Positions 8,637 through 17,674 of a DNA stretch of 49,871 bases are shown piece by piece. The stretch spans positions 1 to 49,871 of the forward strand of contig CACKFK010000012.1 in the NCBI GenBank assembly GCA_902599445.1, written 5' to 3'. Made by a program: the position numbers and the translations under genes. The DNA is from an uncultured Alphaproteobacteria bacterium (GTDB taxonomy: Bacteria > Pseudomonadota > Alphaproteobacteria > Rhodobacterales > Rhodobacteraceae). The notes under the pieces are model-generated. The model had not been told where the DNA came from, searched no databases, and saw nothing but the letters and a program-made list of their open reading frames with translations. Every line of letters begins with the position of its first letter. The stretch's first letter is position 1.

Positions 8637-8653
8637 GAGCAACAATGATCGTT

Positions 8654-9880
8654 CTAAATATGTAGAGATTTCCTGAGATTTTCTTCAACTTTCTCCAAAA
8701 ACTGAGTTGTATTAAGCCACGGTTGCTTCGGGCCAATTAAAAGAGCTAGATCCTTAGTCATGAACCCAGATTCAACAGTTTCTACAACTACGGTTTCAAG
8801 TTTTGTTGAAAATTTTTCTAAATCAGTATTTGCATCAAGTTTGGCTCTATGTTTTAAACCACCTGTCCACGCAAAAATTGATGCTATTGAGTTGGTAGAA
8901 GTTTCATTACCTTTTTGGAATTCTCTATAATGCCTCGTCACCGTGCCATGCGCTGCTTCTGCTTCTAAAGTTTTTCCGTCTGGGGTCATCAGCTGACTAG
9001 TCATGAGACCTAACGAGCCAAAACCTTGAGCAACAGTATCAGATTGTACGTCTCCATCGTAATTCTTGCACGCCCACACAAATGAGCCAGACCACTTTAG
9101 GGCTGAAGCTACCATGTCATCAATTAACCTGTGTTCATAAATAATGCCTTTTGCTTCAAATTTACTCTTAAACTCTTCCTCATAAACTTTTTGGAATAGG
9201 TCTTTAAATCTTCCATCATAGGCCTTTAAAATTGTATTTTTCGTAGACAGATATACTGGCCAGCATAGCTTAAGTCCGTAATTCATGGATGCTCTGGCAA
9301 AGTCTATTATAGAATTGTCAAGATTATACATTGCTAGAGTAACGCCACTTGAAGGTGCTTGAAACACCTCCTTTTCAATGATGTTTCCGTCATCACCCAC
9401 AAATTTTATAGAGAGTTTTCCTTTGCCAGGAAATAAAAAGTCAGTTGCTCGATACTGGTCACCATATGCGTGTCTTCCTATTACTATAGGACTTGTCCAT
9501 CCCGGCACTAACCTTGGCACATTTTTACAGATTATAGGAGCTCTAAAAACTACCCCGCCAAGGATATTTCTTATAGTCCCATTGGGTGATCGCCACATTT
9601 TTTTTAATTTGAATTCTTCGACTCTAGCCTCGTCTGGCGTAATCGTGGCACACTTTACGCCAACACCATATTTTCTGATTGCTTCAGCTGCCTGAGTAGT
9701 AACACGGTCTTCAGTTTTATCTCTTTCTTCAATCCCTAGATCATAGTAATGTAAATCGACATCTAGAAAAGGAAGGACCAACTTTTCCTTAATGAATTTC
9801 CAGATAATTCGGGTCATTTCATCCCCATCCAATTCAACTAAGGGATTTTCAACTTTAATTTTTTTTAGCACTTGTGACAT
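8654..9880 (-). CDS. icd: NADP-dependent isocitrate dehydrogenase (eukaryote-like dimeric type)
   Basis: It oxidatively decarboxylates isocitrate to 2-oxoglutarate in the citric acid cycle. From the ATG at 9880 the protein has 408 residues beginning [10 protein letters not shown], the size of the NADP-dependent dimeric class. The open frame continues 38 codons further upstream, but that extension is low-complexity and lies before the family's normal start. Supporting motifs are [12 protein letters not shown] near residue 15, the substrate segment [10 protein letters not shown] near 95, LIDDMVA near 250, YDGDVQSD and [12 protein letters not shown]. It follows alaS convergently, the recA-alaS-icd order known in alphaproteobacteria. 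Confidence 0.95.
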   Translation of the reverse strand: MSQVLKKIKVENPLVELDGDEMTRIIWKFIKEKLVLPFLDVDLHYYDLGIEERDKTEDRVTTQAAEAIRKYGVGVKCATITPDEARVEEFKLKKMWRSPNGTIRNILGGVVFRAPIICKNVPRLVPGWTSPIVIGRHAYGDQYRATDFLFPGKGKLSIKFVGDDGNIIEKEVFQAPSSGVTLAMYNLDNSIIDFARASMNYGLKLCWPVYLSTKNTILKAYDGRFKDLFQKVYEEEFKSKFEAKGIIYEHRLIDDMVASALKWSGSFVWACKNYDGDVQSDTVAQGFGSLGLMTSQLMTPDGKTLEAEAAHGTVTRHYREFQKGNETSTNSIASIFAWTGGLKHRAKLDANTDLEKFSTKLETVVVETVESGFMTKDLALLIGPKQPWLNTTQFLEKVEENLRKSLHI

Positions 9881-10017
9881 TTTATTGTTTTTCCAACTGA
9901 TTTCTGATAGCCAATTTTTTATTACTAGGAAGTTATATTTCGCTGTTTTTTTATATTTCTGCTCTCTATCAGCATGTTTACAATATCGATTCAAGTGTTT
10001 TTTTTTTGGAGTGAATT

Positions 10018-10749
10018 TTGAAGCCTAATTTTATATTAACTAGACCACAAATGGGAGAAAATATAGGTGCTACAGCCAGAGTAATGTGGAATTTTGGTTT
10101 GGAGGGGCTTAGGTTGGTAGCTCCTAGAGATGGTTGGCCCAACAAAAAAGCTGCAACTGTATCTTCGGGTGGGGGGCAAATCCTTGACAAATGCCTTATC
10201 CATTCCACAGTTGAGGACGCCGTCCATGACTTAAACTTTGTATTTGCGACAACTATTCGCTCAAGAAAGTTTTATAAGGAGGTTTTCAATCCTTGTGAAG
10301 GTATGCAATTGATCAAAGAATTGGTTGAAAAGGGTCAGTCAACTGGGATAATTTTTGGTTCTGAGCGGGCCGGATTAGAAAGTAAAGAAATTGCAATCGC
10401 AAATGCAATAATTTCAATACCTGTAAATACTAAATTCAGGTCTCTAAATCTTTCACATGCGGTAGCACTTTTGGCATATGAGTGGTTCAGGGTATCTGGA
10501 GATGAGAAGTTTACAACAAAGGATCGTAGTGATCACAAAAACAATGCTACTCAGTCTGAAGTAAATAGCTTAGTTAATCATCTGAAGATGGAACTCAACC
10601 AATCTGGTTACTTTTGGCCAGAAGATAAAAGAGATAGTCTCAATAGGAATATTGAAAACTTGTTCCATAGGTTGCCTTTAACTAATCCAGATATTAGGAC
10701 TTTGTTTGGCATCATTAAGGCCATTTCAAAACGGAGAAACTCTCCATAA
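10018..10749 (+). CDS. trmJ: TrmJ-like tRNA 2'-O-methyltransferase (SPOUT family)
   Basis: A 243-residue SpoU/SPOUT methyltransferase. The N-terminal motif [19 protein letters not shown], the central [14 protein letters not shown] and the C-terminal [15 protein letters not shown] give the three family signatures of the trefoil-knot SAM site. TrmJ 2'-O-methylates position 32 in tRNA anticodon loops. The start is TTG at 10018: an in-frame TGA at 10012-10014 rules out an upstream start, and GGAG at 10008-10011 lies at correct distance from the TTG. The gene diverges from icd with 137 bases between starts. A different SPOUT target RNA is possible. Confidence 0.87.
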   Translation: MKPNFILTRPQMGENIGATARVMWNFGLEGLRLVAPRDGWPNKKAATVSSGGGQILDKCLIHSTVEDAVHDLNFVFATTIRSRKFYKEVFNPCEGMQLIKELVEKGQSTGIIFGSERAGLESKEIAIANAIISIPVNTKFRSLNLSHAVALLAYEWFRVSGDEKFTTKDRSDHKNNATQSEVNSLVNHLKMELNQSGYFWPEDKRDSLNRNIENLFHRLPLTNPDIRTLFGIIKAISKRRNSP

Positions 10750-10781
10750 TGCACTTATTGAGAAATTTGAAAGCCTTTAGG

Positions 10782-10798
10782 TGCGTCGCCAAGACGCA
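10782..10798. other. Short GC-rich hairpin between trmJ and ctaA
   Basis: TGCGTC-GCCAA-GACGCA forms a perfect 6-bp stem with a 5-base loop, 33 bases after the trmJ stop. It stands out in AT-rich surroundings. There is no T-run directly after it on the plus strand, so it is not a standard intrinsic terminator; it could act as a 3' stabilising stem for the trmJ transcript. Confidence 0.4.
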
Positions 10799-10887
10799 AT
10801 ACAAAAATTATAACTTCAGGTTTAATTGCAATATTAGACAAATTAATAAGATCTAATTTAACTCACTCTTTGTCGGGAAAAATTTGA

Positions 10888-11976
10888 ATGGAGCCAGGTT
10901 TAAGTAATTCCTATAATAGGCTAGCCGTACAAATATGGCTTTTCATACTTCTGGGGTTAATTTTTTTTATGATTCTAGTTGGTGGTCTTACCAGATTAAC
11001 CGACTCTGGATTGTCCATTACAGATTGGGCTCCTTTAATGGGAGCATTCCCCCCCTTGTCACTAAGAGATTGGACAGATTTATTCAATGACTATCAGAAG
11101 ACTTCGGAATTTATCCTACAAAATAACTCGATGACTTTAGAAGAGTTTAAGTATATTTTTTGGTGGGAATGGGGACATCGTCAGTTTGGTAGATTGATAG
11201 GGTTAGTTTGGTTCCTTGGCTTTATATTTTTGAATTATATTACGAGCATGCCAAGATTTTTATTCATCTCAGGCCTTTTTTTAGGAGTTCTTGGTCTTGC
11301 TCAGGCATTTATTGGATGGTGGATGGTAAAATCTGGATTAAATTCGGAAGAAACTATGTTGGACGTTGCTTCTTATAGGCTGGCCATCCACTTAAGTTTG
11401 GCGCTAATAATTTTCTCCATGATTTATCTGCTTATTAGAATAAATAGTGCCCAGCCAGATGAGCCAAGACCTAAAAAAACTGTCGACAGGACTTCAGTAG
11501 AGGAAATTCTTGTTAATTTATTTTTAGGAGGTTTCTTTGTACAAGTTTTTCTTGGTGCATTAGTTTCAGGAATAGATGCAGGTCAAAGTTATACAGATTG
11601 GCCTTTTATGAATGGAAAGATCGTTCCTGAAGACATATTCTACCTAGTCCCTAGGTATACCAACTTTCTGGAAAACCCTGCCTTGGTCCAATTTAATCAT
11701 CGGTTGATGGGCTACTTGCTATTTATATTAGGGATTATCATATGGATTAGAGGAATAAGAAAGGTCAATTTATATCCAGATCAGAAGGTAAGTTACCATC
11801 TTTTATTTGGTTTATTATCACTGCAAGTGATCATAGGCATCTTTGCATTATTAAATTCTGTGCCATTATACATGGGTTTAGCACACCAATTAGTGGCTAT
11901 ACTGTTATTACTTTCTATATTAAATCTAAAATATAATTTATATCATGAGAGAAGAGTTCAGGTTCCAGGCAAGTAA
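10888..11976 (+). CDS. ctaA: Heme A synthase CtaA/COX15
   Basis: A 362-residue membrane protein with about eight hydrophobic segments. It oxidises the C8 methyl of heme O to make heme A for aa3-type cytochrome oxidase. The heme-ligand histidines are visible in GHRQFGRLIG, AIHLSLALI, NHRLMGYLLF and AHQLVAILLL, with VGGLTRLTDSGLSITDWAPLMG near residue 32 as the family signature and YTDWPFMNG in the second half. Two similar four-helix halves are typical of the family. It is preceded by 138 bases without a gene and converges on the enoyl-CoA hydratase family gene. Confidence 0.95.
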   Translation: MEPGLSNSYNRLAVQIWLFILLGLIFFMILVGGLTRLTDSGLSITDWAPLMGAFPPLSLRDWTDLFNDYQKTSEFILQNNSMTLEEFKYIFWWEWGHRQFGRLIGLVWFLGFIFLNYITSMPRFLFISGLFLGVLGLAQAFIGWWMVKSGLNSEETMLDVASYRLAIHLSLALIIFSMIYLLIRINSAQPDEPRPKKTVDRTSVEEILVNLFLGGFFVQVFLGALVSGIDAGQSYTDWPFMNGKIVPEDIFYLVPRYTNFLENPALVQFNHRLMGYLLFILGIIIWIRGIRKVNLYPDQKVSYHLLFGLLSLQVIIGIFALLNSVPLYMGLAHQLVAILLLLSILNLKYNLYHERRVQVPGK

Positions 11977-11984
11977 GTCAGGTT

Positions 11985-12773
11985 TCATTCCCTCCATTTA
12001 AGATCTCGCTTCTCTATGAATGCTGAAATGCCCTCTATGGTCTCATCTAGAACCATATTTTCAGCCATAATTTTTGCAGTATAATCGTAAGCATTTTCTA
12101 GTTTCATCTCAGCTTGTTCATAAAAAGCTTTTTTTCCTATTTTGACCACCCGTTTAAATTTTTCTGATATCTTTGATGCTAACTCGTCAGTTTTAGCTGA
12201 AAGTTCTTCCTCACTTATAACGTGGTTGACTAGACCAGATTCTTTCGCTTCTGAAGCAGTCATGAAATCACCCGTGACTAGCATTTCGAAAGTTTTCTTT
12301 CGTCCAATATTTCTGGAAAGTGCTACCATAGGAGTTGAACAGAATAGCCCTATATTAACGCCATTGACTCCAAACTTGGCAATCTTTGAAGCAACCGCGA
12401 TGTCACAAGTTGCTACTAACTGGCAACCTGCAGCGGTAGCTACTCCTTGTACCTCGGCAATCACTGGTTTTGGCAGATTCTTTATCTGCATCATTACTTT
12501 TGAACATTGATTAAAAAGCCTATTAAAGTATTTTAATCCTTTATCGGGGGTCTTTCTTTCATTCTGCATTTGTTTCAAATCATGCCCGGCACAAAAAGCT
12601 TTTCCAGTAGATCTTAATATGACAACATGAGTTGATTGGTTTGAAGCACACTGTCTAAGTGCAGCTGACAACTCCTTTAGCATTTCTTCAGACAAAACAT
12701 TTAATTTTTCTGGAGTATTAAACGTCAATATCTCTGATTTGTCCTTGACTTCATGTAAAAGAATAGAATTCAT
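11985..12773 (-). CDS. Enoyl-CoA hydratase/isomerase family protein
   Basis: A 262-residue crotonase-fold protein. The oxyanion-hole segments are visible as FCAGHDLKQM near residue 60 and VQGVATAAGCQL near 108. The residues after the second segment (TCDIAVASKIAKFG) do not clearly supply both catalytic glutamates of a classical hydratase, so a hydratase, isomerase or ECHDC3-like role is open. It is divergent from the PaaI-type thioesterase gene with about 50 bases between starts; both proteins handle acyl-CoA, so a shared control region is likely. In related bacteria this pair is found just upstream of rplM-rpsI. The substrate cannot be assigned. Confidence 0.85.
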   Translation of the reverse strand: MNSILLHEVKDKSEILTFNTPEKLNVLSEEMLKELSAALRQCASNQSTHVVILRSTGKAFCAGHDLKQMQNERKTPDKGLKYFNRLFNQCSKVMMQIKNLPKPVIAEVQGVATAAGCQLVATCDIAVASKIAKFGVNGVNIGLFCSTPMVALSRNIGRKKTFEMLVTGDFMTASEAKESGLVNHVISEEELSAKTDELASKISEKFKRVVKIGKKAFYEQAEMKLENAYDYTAKIMAENMVLDETIEGISAFIEKRDLKWRE

Positions 12774-12824
12774 GAAACACTCCTTATGCTACGCACAAAT
12801 TTAAACTGGACCTCAGGATAATAA

Positions 12825-13241
12825 ATGCAGAACAAGTTATCAATAGATGAGATGAGCAAATATTTAGATAGAATCTTTCCACAGGTTAAAGGTAAATATC
12901 GGATATTAAAGTTGGGAGACTATTTAAGCGAAGTGCAGCTAATGGCAACTGATGCAAACTTGAGGCCTGGAGACACAATTTCTGGGCCAACTATGTTTGA
13001 GTTGGCCGATATTGCTTTTTATGTTGCTGTGATCCCTGTGACTGGGTCTGGAACTTTAGCATTAACGACCAATGTTGCCATTAATTTCCTTAGGAAACCT
13101 ATGCATAGTAATCTGATAGCAATTGCAAGAATCAGGAAGAGGGGTAGGCACTTGGTAGTTGGAGATGTTGAGATTTTTTCTGAAGATAGATCCCAGCTGG
13201 TTGCCCATGCAATTTTCACATATTCATTACCACCCAGCTGA
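12825..13241 (+). CDS. PaaI-family hotdog thioesterase
   Basis: A 138-residue hotdog-fold protein of the PaaI/YbgC-like acyl-CoA thioesterase group. The segment GDTISGPTMFELADIAFYVAV near residue 47 contains the Gly-Pro and Asp region of the active-site helix, and TTNVAINFLRKPM near 84 is the usual second strand pair. Such enzymes hydrolyse acyl-CoA thioesters in the cytoplasm. It diverges from the crotonase-family gene and precedes rplM by 129 bases. The acyl substrate is unknown. Confidence 0.83.
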   Translation: MQNKLSIDEMSKYLDRIFPQVKGKYRILKLGDYLSEVQLMATDANLRPGDTISGPTMFELADIAFYVAVIPVTGSGTLALTTNVAINFLRKPMHSNLIAIARIRKRGRHLVVGDVEIFSEDRSQLVAHAIFTYSLPPS

Positions 13242-13370
13242 TTATATCAAAAAAAAGGTTTGAGCTATAAGTTTTTAGAAAATATTTCAGATGATCCTAA
13301 CGATTATTATTGACGAACCGAAAAATTTTCTTAAAAGAGACCCAACTATGTATTATCGGAATAACTAATA

Positions 13371-13844
13371 ATGCCAATTAATAAAACATTCTCCATAAAA
13401 CCAGCTGATATTCAGAAAAAGTGGCTGGTAATAGACGCAGAAGGTCTTGTCCTTGGCAGATTGGCATCGTTGGTTGCAGCATATCTTCGAGGGAAGCATA
13501 AGCCGACGTTTACTCCGCATATGGACATGGGAGACAATATAATAATTGTGAACGCGGAAAAAATTGCACTGACAGGTAAAAAGCGAGAAGACAAAACATA
13601 TTATTGGCATACTGGCTATCCTGGTGGTATAAAATCTATAAAAGCCGTAGATGTATTAGAGGGTAAATTCCCAGAGAGAGTCGTTATGAAGGCGGTCAAG
13701 AGAATGTTGCCTGGTGGACCACTTTCTAGACAGCAATTGACTAACCTTAGAATATACTCTGGAAGTGATCATCCTCACGAGGCTCAAAACCCTGAATGGA
13801 TAAATGTTAAAAGCATGAACAATAAAAATATAAAGAGAAACTAA
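13371..13844 (+). CDS. rplM: 50S ribosomal protein L13
   Basis: A 157-residue L13, full length. Family signatures include [17 protein letters not shown] near residue 17, [17 protein letters not shown] near 38 and the [20 protein letters not shown] segment near 105. L13 is an early assembly protein of the large subunit. rpsI follows after 4 bases, the universal rplM-rpsI pair, so both are translated from one mRNA. Confidence 0.98.
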   Translation: MPINKTFSIKPADIQKKWLVIDAEGLVLGRLASLVAAYLRGKHKPTFTPHMDMGDNIIIVNAEKIALTGKKREDKTYYWHTGYPGGIKSIKAVDVLEGKFPERVVMKAVKRMLPGGPLSRQQLTNLRIYSGSDHPHEAQNPEWINVKSMNNKNIKRN

Positions 13845-13848
13845 GAAT

Positions 13849-14340
13849 ATGGAAGAGAAAAAGAAATCTCTAGAAGATCTTGAGTCATTGAAAGATGATA
13901 CACAAACTCCTGAAGAAGTAGTGATTGAAGTAGCTAAGCCAAAAATCGATGAACTTGGACGGGCATATGCAACAGGTAAAAGAAAAGACGCAGTAGCAAG
14001 GGTGTGGCTGAAACGGGGCGCCGGTATTATTTTAGTAAACGGAAAAGACATGAGTAAATATTTTGCCAGACCGGTTTTGCAAATGCTAGTGAATCAACCA
14101 TTCTCTGTGGCCGGGGTCGCCAGCCAATTTGACATAAAAGCTACTGTAAAAGGGGGCGGGCTTTCAGGGCAGGCGGGTGCACTCAAACATGGGATTTCCA
14201 AAGCACTTAGTCTTTTCGAGCCGGCTTTGCGACCATCTCTCAAGACTGCAGGCTTCATTACTAGAGATAGCCGAGTTGTTGAGCGTAAGAAATACGGCAA
14301 ACCAAAAGCCCGTAGAAGTTTCCAGTTTTCTAAGCGTTGA
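13849..14340 (+). CDS. rpsI: 30S ribosomal protein S9
   Basis: A 163-residue S9. The core begins near residue 40 at [19 protein letters not shown]; the C-terminal basic tail ends in the conserved [16 protein letters not shown], which reaches the decoding site. The first 38 residues are an acidic/Lys-rich extension found in many alphaproteobacterial S9 proteins. In related genomes argC often follows, but here the next gene is 363 bases away and belongs to a transporter block. Confidence 0.98.
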   Translation: MEEKKKSLEDLESLKDDTQTPEEVVIEVAKPKIDELGRAYATGKRKDAVARVWLKRGAGIILVNGKDMSKYFARPVLQMLVNQPFSVAGVASQFDIKATVKGGGLSGQAGALKHGISKALSLFEPALRPSLKTAGFITRDSRVVERKKYGKPKARRSFQFSKR

Positions 14341-14703
14341 GAAAAGTTTTAAAGAATATACAAAAAAACAATCACTTATAACATTTTATACTTTTTTTAT
14401 TACTGACTTAACATTTAAAAAATTACATATCTGCAAATAAATATGAACATTCTAACGGGTTGAAAAGCCATAAAGAAAATACGTTAAAATGTTTTGCGAT
14501 TTTGGTAATTACACACTTGTGAAAAAGTATTCTTTTTCTAAGGTTGGAGGTTATCATTTCTCTTTGGATCCTTATGCACGAACCAGCCTAAAACTCATTT
14601 TTCAGTAAAATGATAATCAAGTTTAAATAAAATGATGGTGTATTTTGTAAAAAAAGTATATTGTTTCTAATTTGCTTTAGCAAAGGGAGTCGGGAGACGT
14701 GCC
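14341..14703. other. 363-base AT-rich gap with complementary segments
   Basis: No coding region is supported here. It holds the 3' end of the rpsI transcript, the promoter and leader of the TAXI transporter gene, and two pairs of complementary segments. AGGTTGG (14541-14547) pairs with CCAGCCT (14583-14589), and GGTTATCATTT (14549-14559) pairs with AAATGATAATC (14608-14618). The pairs are interleaved, which would make a pseudoknot in an RNA transcribed toward the transporter. No known riboswitch or small RNA class is recognised. Confidence 0.4.
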
Positions 14704-15696
14704 ATGAAACGGAATATATTATTTAAATCTGTTTGCTTTCTTATTTTTTTAAATTTGATTTTGGTAGCCAATAAAGTTGTCGCAAGCAGTCAAAACATCA
14801 TCCTATGTGGAGGAAGCCCTGGGGGTCTTTGGTCTTTACTAGGTGCTGGTTTAAATTCTGCCGTTCAGAAGGTAGATGCTAGTTCGGTGGTTACTTATCA
14901 GACTTCAAGCGGGGGATTTGCTAATATAGCTCAGACCAAGTCAGGCAAATGTGATGTTTCTATCGCTCATATTGGCGAAATAGTGATTGCTGAAAAAGGT
15001 TTGAAACCATTTTCTTCTCCTGTCACGGGGACTAAAGCTATTGCAATGCTTTATGATTGGGCTCCTATGCAATGGCTAGTTGATCAAAAGTTTGCTGATA
15101 AACATAAACTGAAAACAATTTCAGATCTGGGAAAAGAAGGTTTAATGGTTAATTTGGTGGTCAACCGAAAGGGAATATTACCATCCATTTTAGCTGAAAG
15201 TTCTCTTAAGAAATCAGGCGTTTCCTTTGAAAAAATTTTAGATTCGGGTGGTAGTATACAGTATCAAGGTTCAAAGGCTGCTTCACAAATAATGCAAGAT
15301 CGTAAAGCAGATATTTGGGTTAATGCAACTTTTATTGGCAGTGGTAAGATTAAGGCCATTGCAAAAGTAAGAGATTTAAAAATGTTATCGGTTGACGAAA
15401 TTGTTGTTGATATGATGTCTAAAGAGTTCGGATCTAGGCCTTTTACTGTGAAAGCAGGATCTTATGAATGGCTTACGGAAGATGTCACAACCTTTGGAGC
15501 ACAAGCGGCTCTAATAGCATCGGAGGTGAGCGATGCTGACAAGGTACAGTTAGTGGCTAAAGCGATTTCTCTTTACCCTGAAGAAATTCGAAAAGTTCAT
15601 CCAGCCATGAAAAGTTTTAATCTTAAGCTTGCTAGCTCTGTCGATGTTATTGCTTACCATAACAAAGCAATGGTAATTTTGGATAATAGTCAATAA
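14704..15696 (+). CDS. TAXI-family TRAP transporter solute-binding protein
   Basis: A 330-residue periplasmic binding protein with an N-terminal signal peptide (Lys/Arg at 2-3, hydrophobic 7-22, probable cleavage after residue 27 near VVASS). The mature N-terminus ILCGGSPGGLWSLLGAGL and the YQTSSGGFANIAQTKSGKCDVSIAH region are typical of the TAXI family (TRAP-associated extracytoplasmic immunogenic). It delivers a solute to the fused membrane permease encoded next. TAXI systems studied so far mostly carry small carboxylates such as glutamate or 2-oxoglutarate. Here the neighbour is nadC, so a pyridine carboxylate is a reasonable guess, but nothing in the sequence proves the ligand. Confidence 0.92.
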   Translation: MKRNILFKSVCFLIFLNLILVANKVVASSQNIILCGGSPGGLWSLLGAGLNSAVQKVDASSVVTYQTSSGGFANIAQTKSGKCDVSIAHIGEIVIAEKGLKPFSSPVTGTKAIAMLYDWAPMQWLVDQKFADKHKLKTISDLGKEGLMVNLVVNRKGILPSILAESSLKKSGVSFEKILDSGGSIQYQGSKAASQIMQDRKADIWVNATFIGSGKIKAIAKVRDLKMLSVDEIVVDMMSKEFGSRPFTVKAGSYEWLTEDVTTFGAQAALIASEVSDADKVQLVAKAISLYPEEIRKVHPAMKSFNLKLASSVDVIAYHNKAMVILDNSQ

Positions 15697-15763
15697 GAAA
15701 TAGCATATGCGTCTCTGATAACCCTTTTCACTATCGTAAAGTTCTTTGAACCAGGGGATTCGA

Positions 15764-17674
15764 ATGTTTAAATCTGGGTCTTTGAATAGTTTTTTTTCAA
15801 CGGGGATTCGAAGAAAAGTTGTTTCAAGATTTGACAACTTACTAAGATTATATACCGCGAGCATTGCAGTTTGGGTATTGTATGCGGCTATTTTTTCTCG
15901 ACTAGATGTTTTAGCAACCTCCGTAATCTTTTTGTGCTTGATCCTAGTTCCTTCATTTCTATACATTGGGGGGTCCGCAAGTTCAGATAATGAAATGCCT
16001 AGCATTATAGATTGGTTTTTGGCATTTTTATCATTCATTTCGGCAATATATTTTATTTCCGAGATACAGAATATTTCCACGAGAATTTCTTTGCTAAACG
16101 AACTGAGTCCTATAGAATATTTCTTTTCATCAGTAATTGTACTTTTGAGTCTTGAAATTACTAGGCGCGCAATTGGGGCAGTTTTATTAACAATTATCCT
16201 TGCCTTTATAATATATAACCTATTTGGGCATTGGATCGACGGAAATCTTGGTCATGGTGTCATAACCGTAAGTCATTTCCTGGATATTAATGTCTTTACT
16301 ACTGATGGTTTATTTGGAATTCCAATAAGGGTTGCCGCTACTTACGCATTTCTATTTGTTTTATTTGGAACCTTTTTTGAAAAATCTGGAGGGAGTAATT
16401 TTTTTTTCAAAATATCGAAGACTTTAACAGGTAAAACTAGAGGAGCTCCAGCTAAAATTTCAGTACTCTCATCAGCTCTATTTGGAACGATGTCAGGCAG
16501 TCCTACCTCTGACGTAGTTGCTACTGGTGCAATAACTATTCCTTTGATGAAAAAGTATAAATATTCGGCGAGTATGGCAGGCGGCATAGAGGTTGCGGCA
16601 TCAACTGGTGGAAGCCTTTTGCCTCCAATAATGGGGTCAGCTGCATTCATAATGTCTGAATTTACCGAGATCCCATATTTATCAATAGTGTCAGTAGCTC
16701 TGTTCCCAGCTCTAGTATATTATATGAGTCTTCTTATCCAAGTTCATTTTAGATCCCAATTAAGAAAAATACCTTACTTGGTTGAAGCAGGGCCTCCTGA
16801 CAAGGTGACTGTTCATGATTTACTCTACCTAATGCCATTATTTGGCTTGATCATCAGTTTGATTTTGGGGTTCTCGCCAACAATGGTTGCTGCAATAAGC
16901 ACTTGCTTGATATGGTTAATATCTTTGATCCATCCAAAATCTGAAATATCTCTTATCAAAACCATAGATGTTTTGTCCCTGGCAACTTTGAGGATGATCC
17001 CTGTCACTGCTGCTTGTGCATCCGCCGGACTTGTGATTGGTGGCATTACTATGACTGGTTTGGCGACAAAATTCTCAAGCATTGCATTCTCTATCGGTGG
17101 TGATAGTCATCTATTAATTTGCATTTTTGCCGCTTTGGTTACAATAATCTTGGGCCTAGGCATGCCGACTCCGAGTGCTTATATTCTTTCAGCAGTTTTA
17201 GTGGCGCCAACATTAATTGAAATATTAGAATTACCATCAATTAACATACATTTTTTTCTTTTTTATTTTGCAGTTTTATCTGCAATGACACCTCCAGTTG
17301 CAGTTGCCGCATATGCTGCAAGTGCTATCTCAGAATCTAATCCATTCTCATTAGCAATTTCGGCAATCAAGTTATCTGCTGCTGCATTCATCTTGCCTTT
17401 TGCTTTTATTTCAATGCCCGGTATCTTACTTTCTTTTGATAAATTATTAACATTAAGAGATGCTTTTTTCTTAATCTCTTCTTGTGTATTTATTTCAGTA
17501 GCTTTTTCTATAACCACAAAAAGATACTATTTCTCTATGCATAAAGTTGTATTAGGTTTGATATCTTTAGTACTTATTTTACCACAATTTACGTTTAAAT
17601 TACTATTTCTTTTGGCTGGATGGTTGTTGCTAGCATTAATTTTAAAACAGCAGAAATTTGAGGATACGGTTTAA
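15764..17674 (+). CDS. TRAP transporter fused permease (4TM + 12TM type)
   Basis: A 636-residue integral membrane protein in which the small (DctQ-like) and large (DctM-like) TRAP subunits are fused, the usual form for TAXI systems. The N-terminal four hydrophobic segments lie in about residues 35-170. The large-subunit signature MSGSPTSDVVATGAITIPLM lies near 245, followed by ASTGGSLLPPIMGSAAFIM and a second half containing GLGMPTPSAYILSAVLVAP near 465. I choose the ATG at 15764, with AGGGGA at 15753-15758 as ribosome-binding site; a TTG at 15746 would add six residues and lacks such a site. Transport is Na+/H+ driven. Its stop codon overlaps the nadC start (TAATG). Confidence 0.93.
   Translation: MFKSGSLNSFFSTGIRRKVVSRFDNLLRLYTASIAVWVLYAAIFSRLDVLATSVIFLCLILVPSFLYIGGSASSDNEMPSIIDWFLAFLSFISAIYFISEIQNISTRISLLNELSPIEYFFSSVIVLLSLEITRRAIGAVLLTIILAFIIYNLFGHWIDGNLGHGVITVSHFLDINVFTTDGLFGIPIRVAATYAFLFVLFGTFFEKSGGSNFFFKISKTLTGKTRGAPAKISVLSSALFGTMSGSPTSDVVATGAITIPLMKKYKYSASMAGGIEVAASTGGSLLPPIMGSAAFIMSEFTEIPYLSIVSVALFPALVYYMSLLIQVHFRSQLRKIPYLVEAGPPDKVTVHDLLYLMPLFGLIISLILGFSPTMVAAISTCLIWLISLIHPKSEISLIKTIDVLSLATLRMIPVTAACASAGLVIGGITMTGLATKFSSIAFSIGGDSHLLICIFAALVTIILGLGMPTPSAYILSAVLVAPTLIEILELPSINIHFFLFYFAVLSAMTPPVAVAAYAASAISESNPFSLAISAIKLSAAAFILPFAFISMPGILLSFDKLLTLRDAFFLISSCVFISVAFSITTKRYYFSMHKVVLGLISLVLILPQFTFKLLFLLAGWLLLALILKQQKFEDTV

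Noticed and set aside
9881-9994. N-terminal extension of isocitrate dehydrogenase
   Set aside because: The frame is open for 38 more codons, but the protein family begins at [10 protein letters not shown] and the extension has no family similarity; the ATG at 9880 is used.
13656-14051. 131-codon minus-strand frame across rplM and rpsI
   Set aside because: It is antisense to two ribosomal protein genes and is explained by their codon usage.
14571-14579. DnaA-box-like TTATGCACG
   Set aside because: Isolated and two bases off the consensus; no cluster of such sites and no origin-type gene neighbours.
14341-14703. Known riboswitch (SAM-II, preQ1, cobalamin) in the transporter leader
   Set aside because: The pairing order is pseudoknot-like, but loop lengths and conserved bases of those classes are not found.
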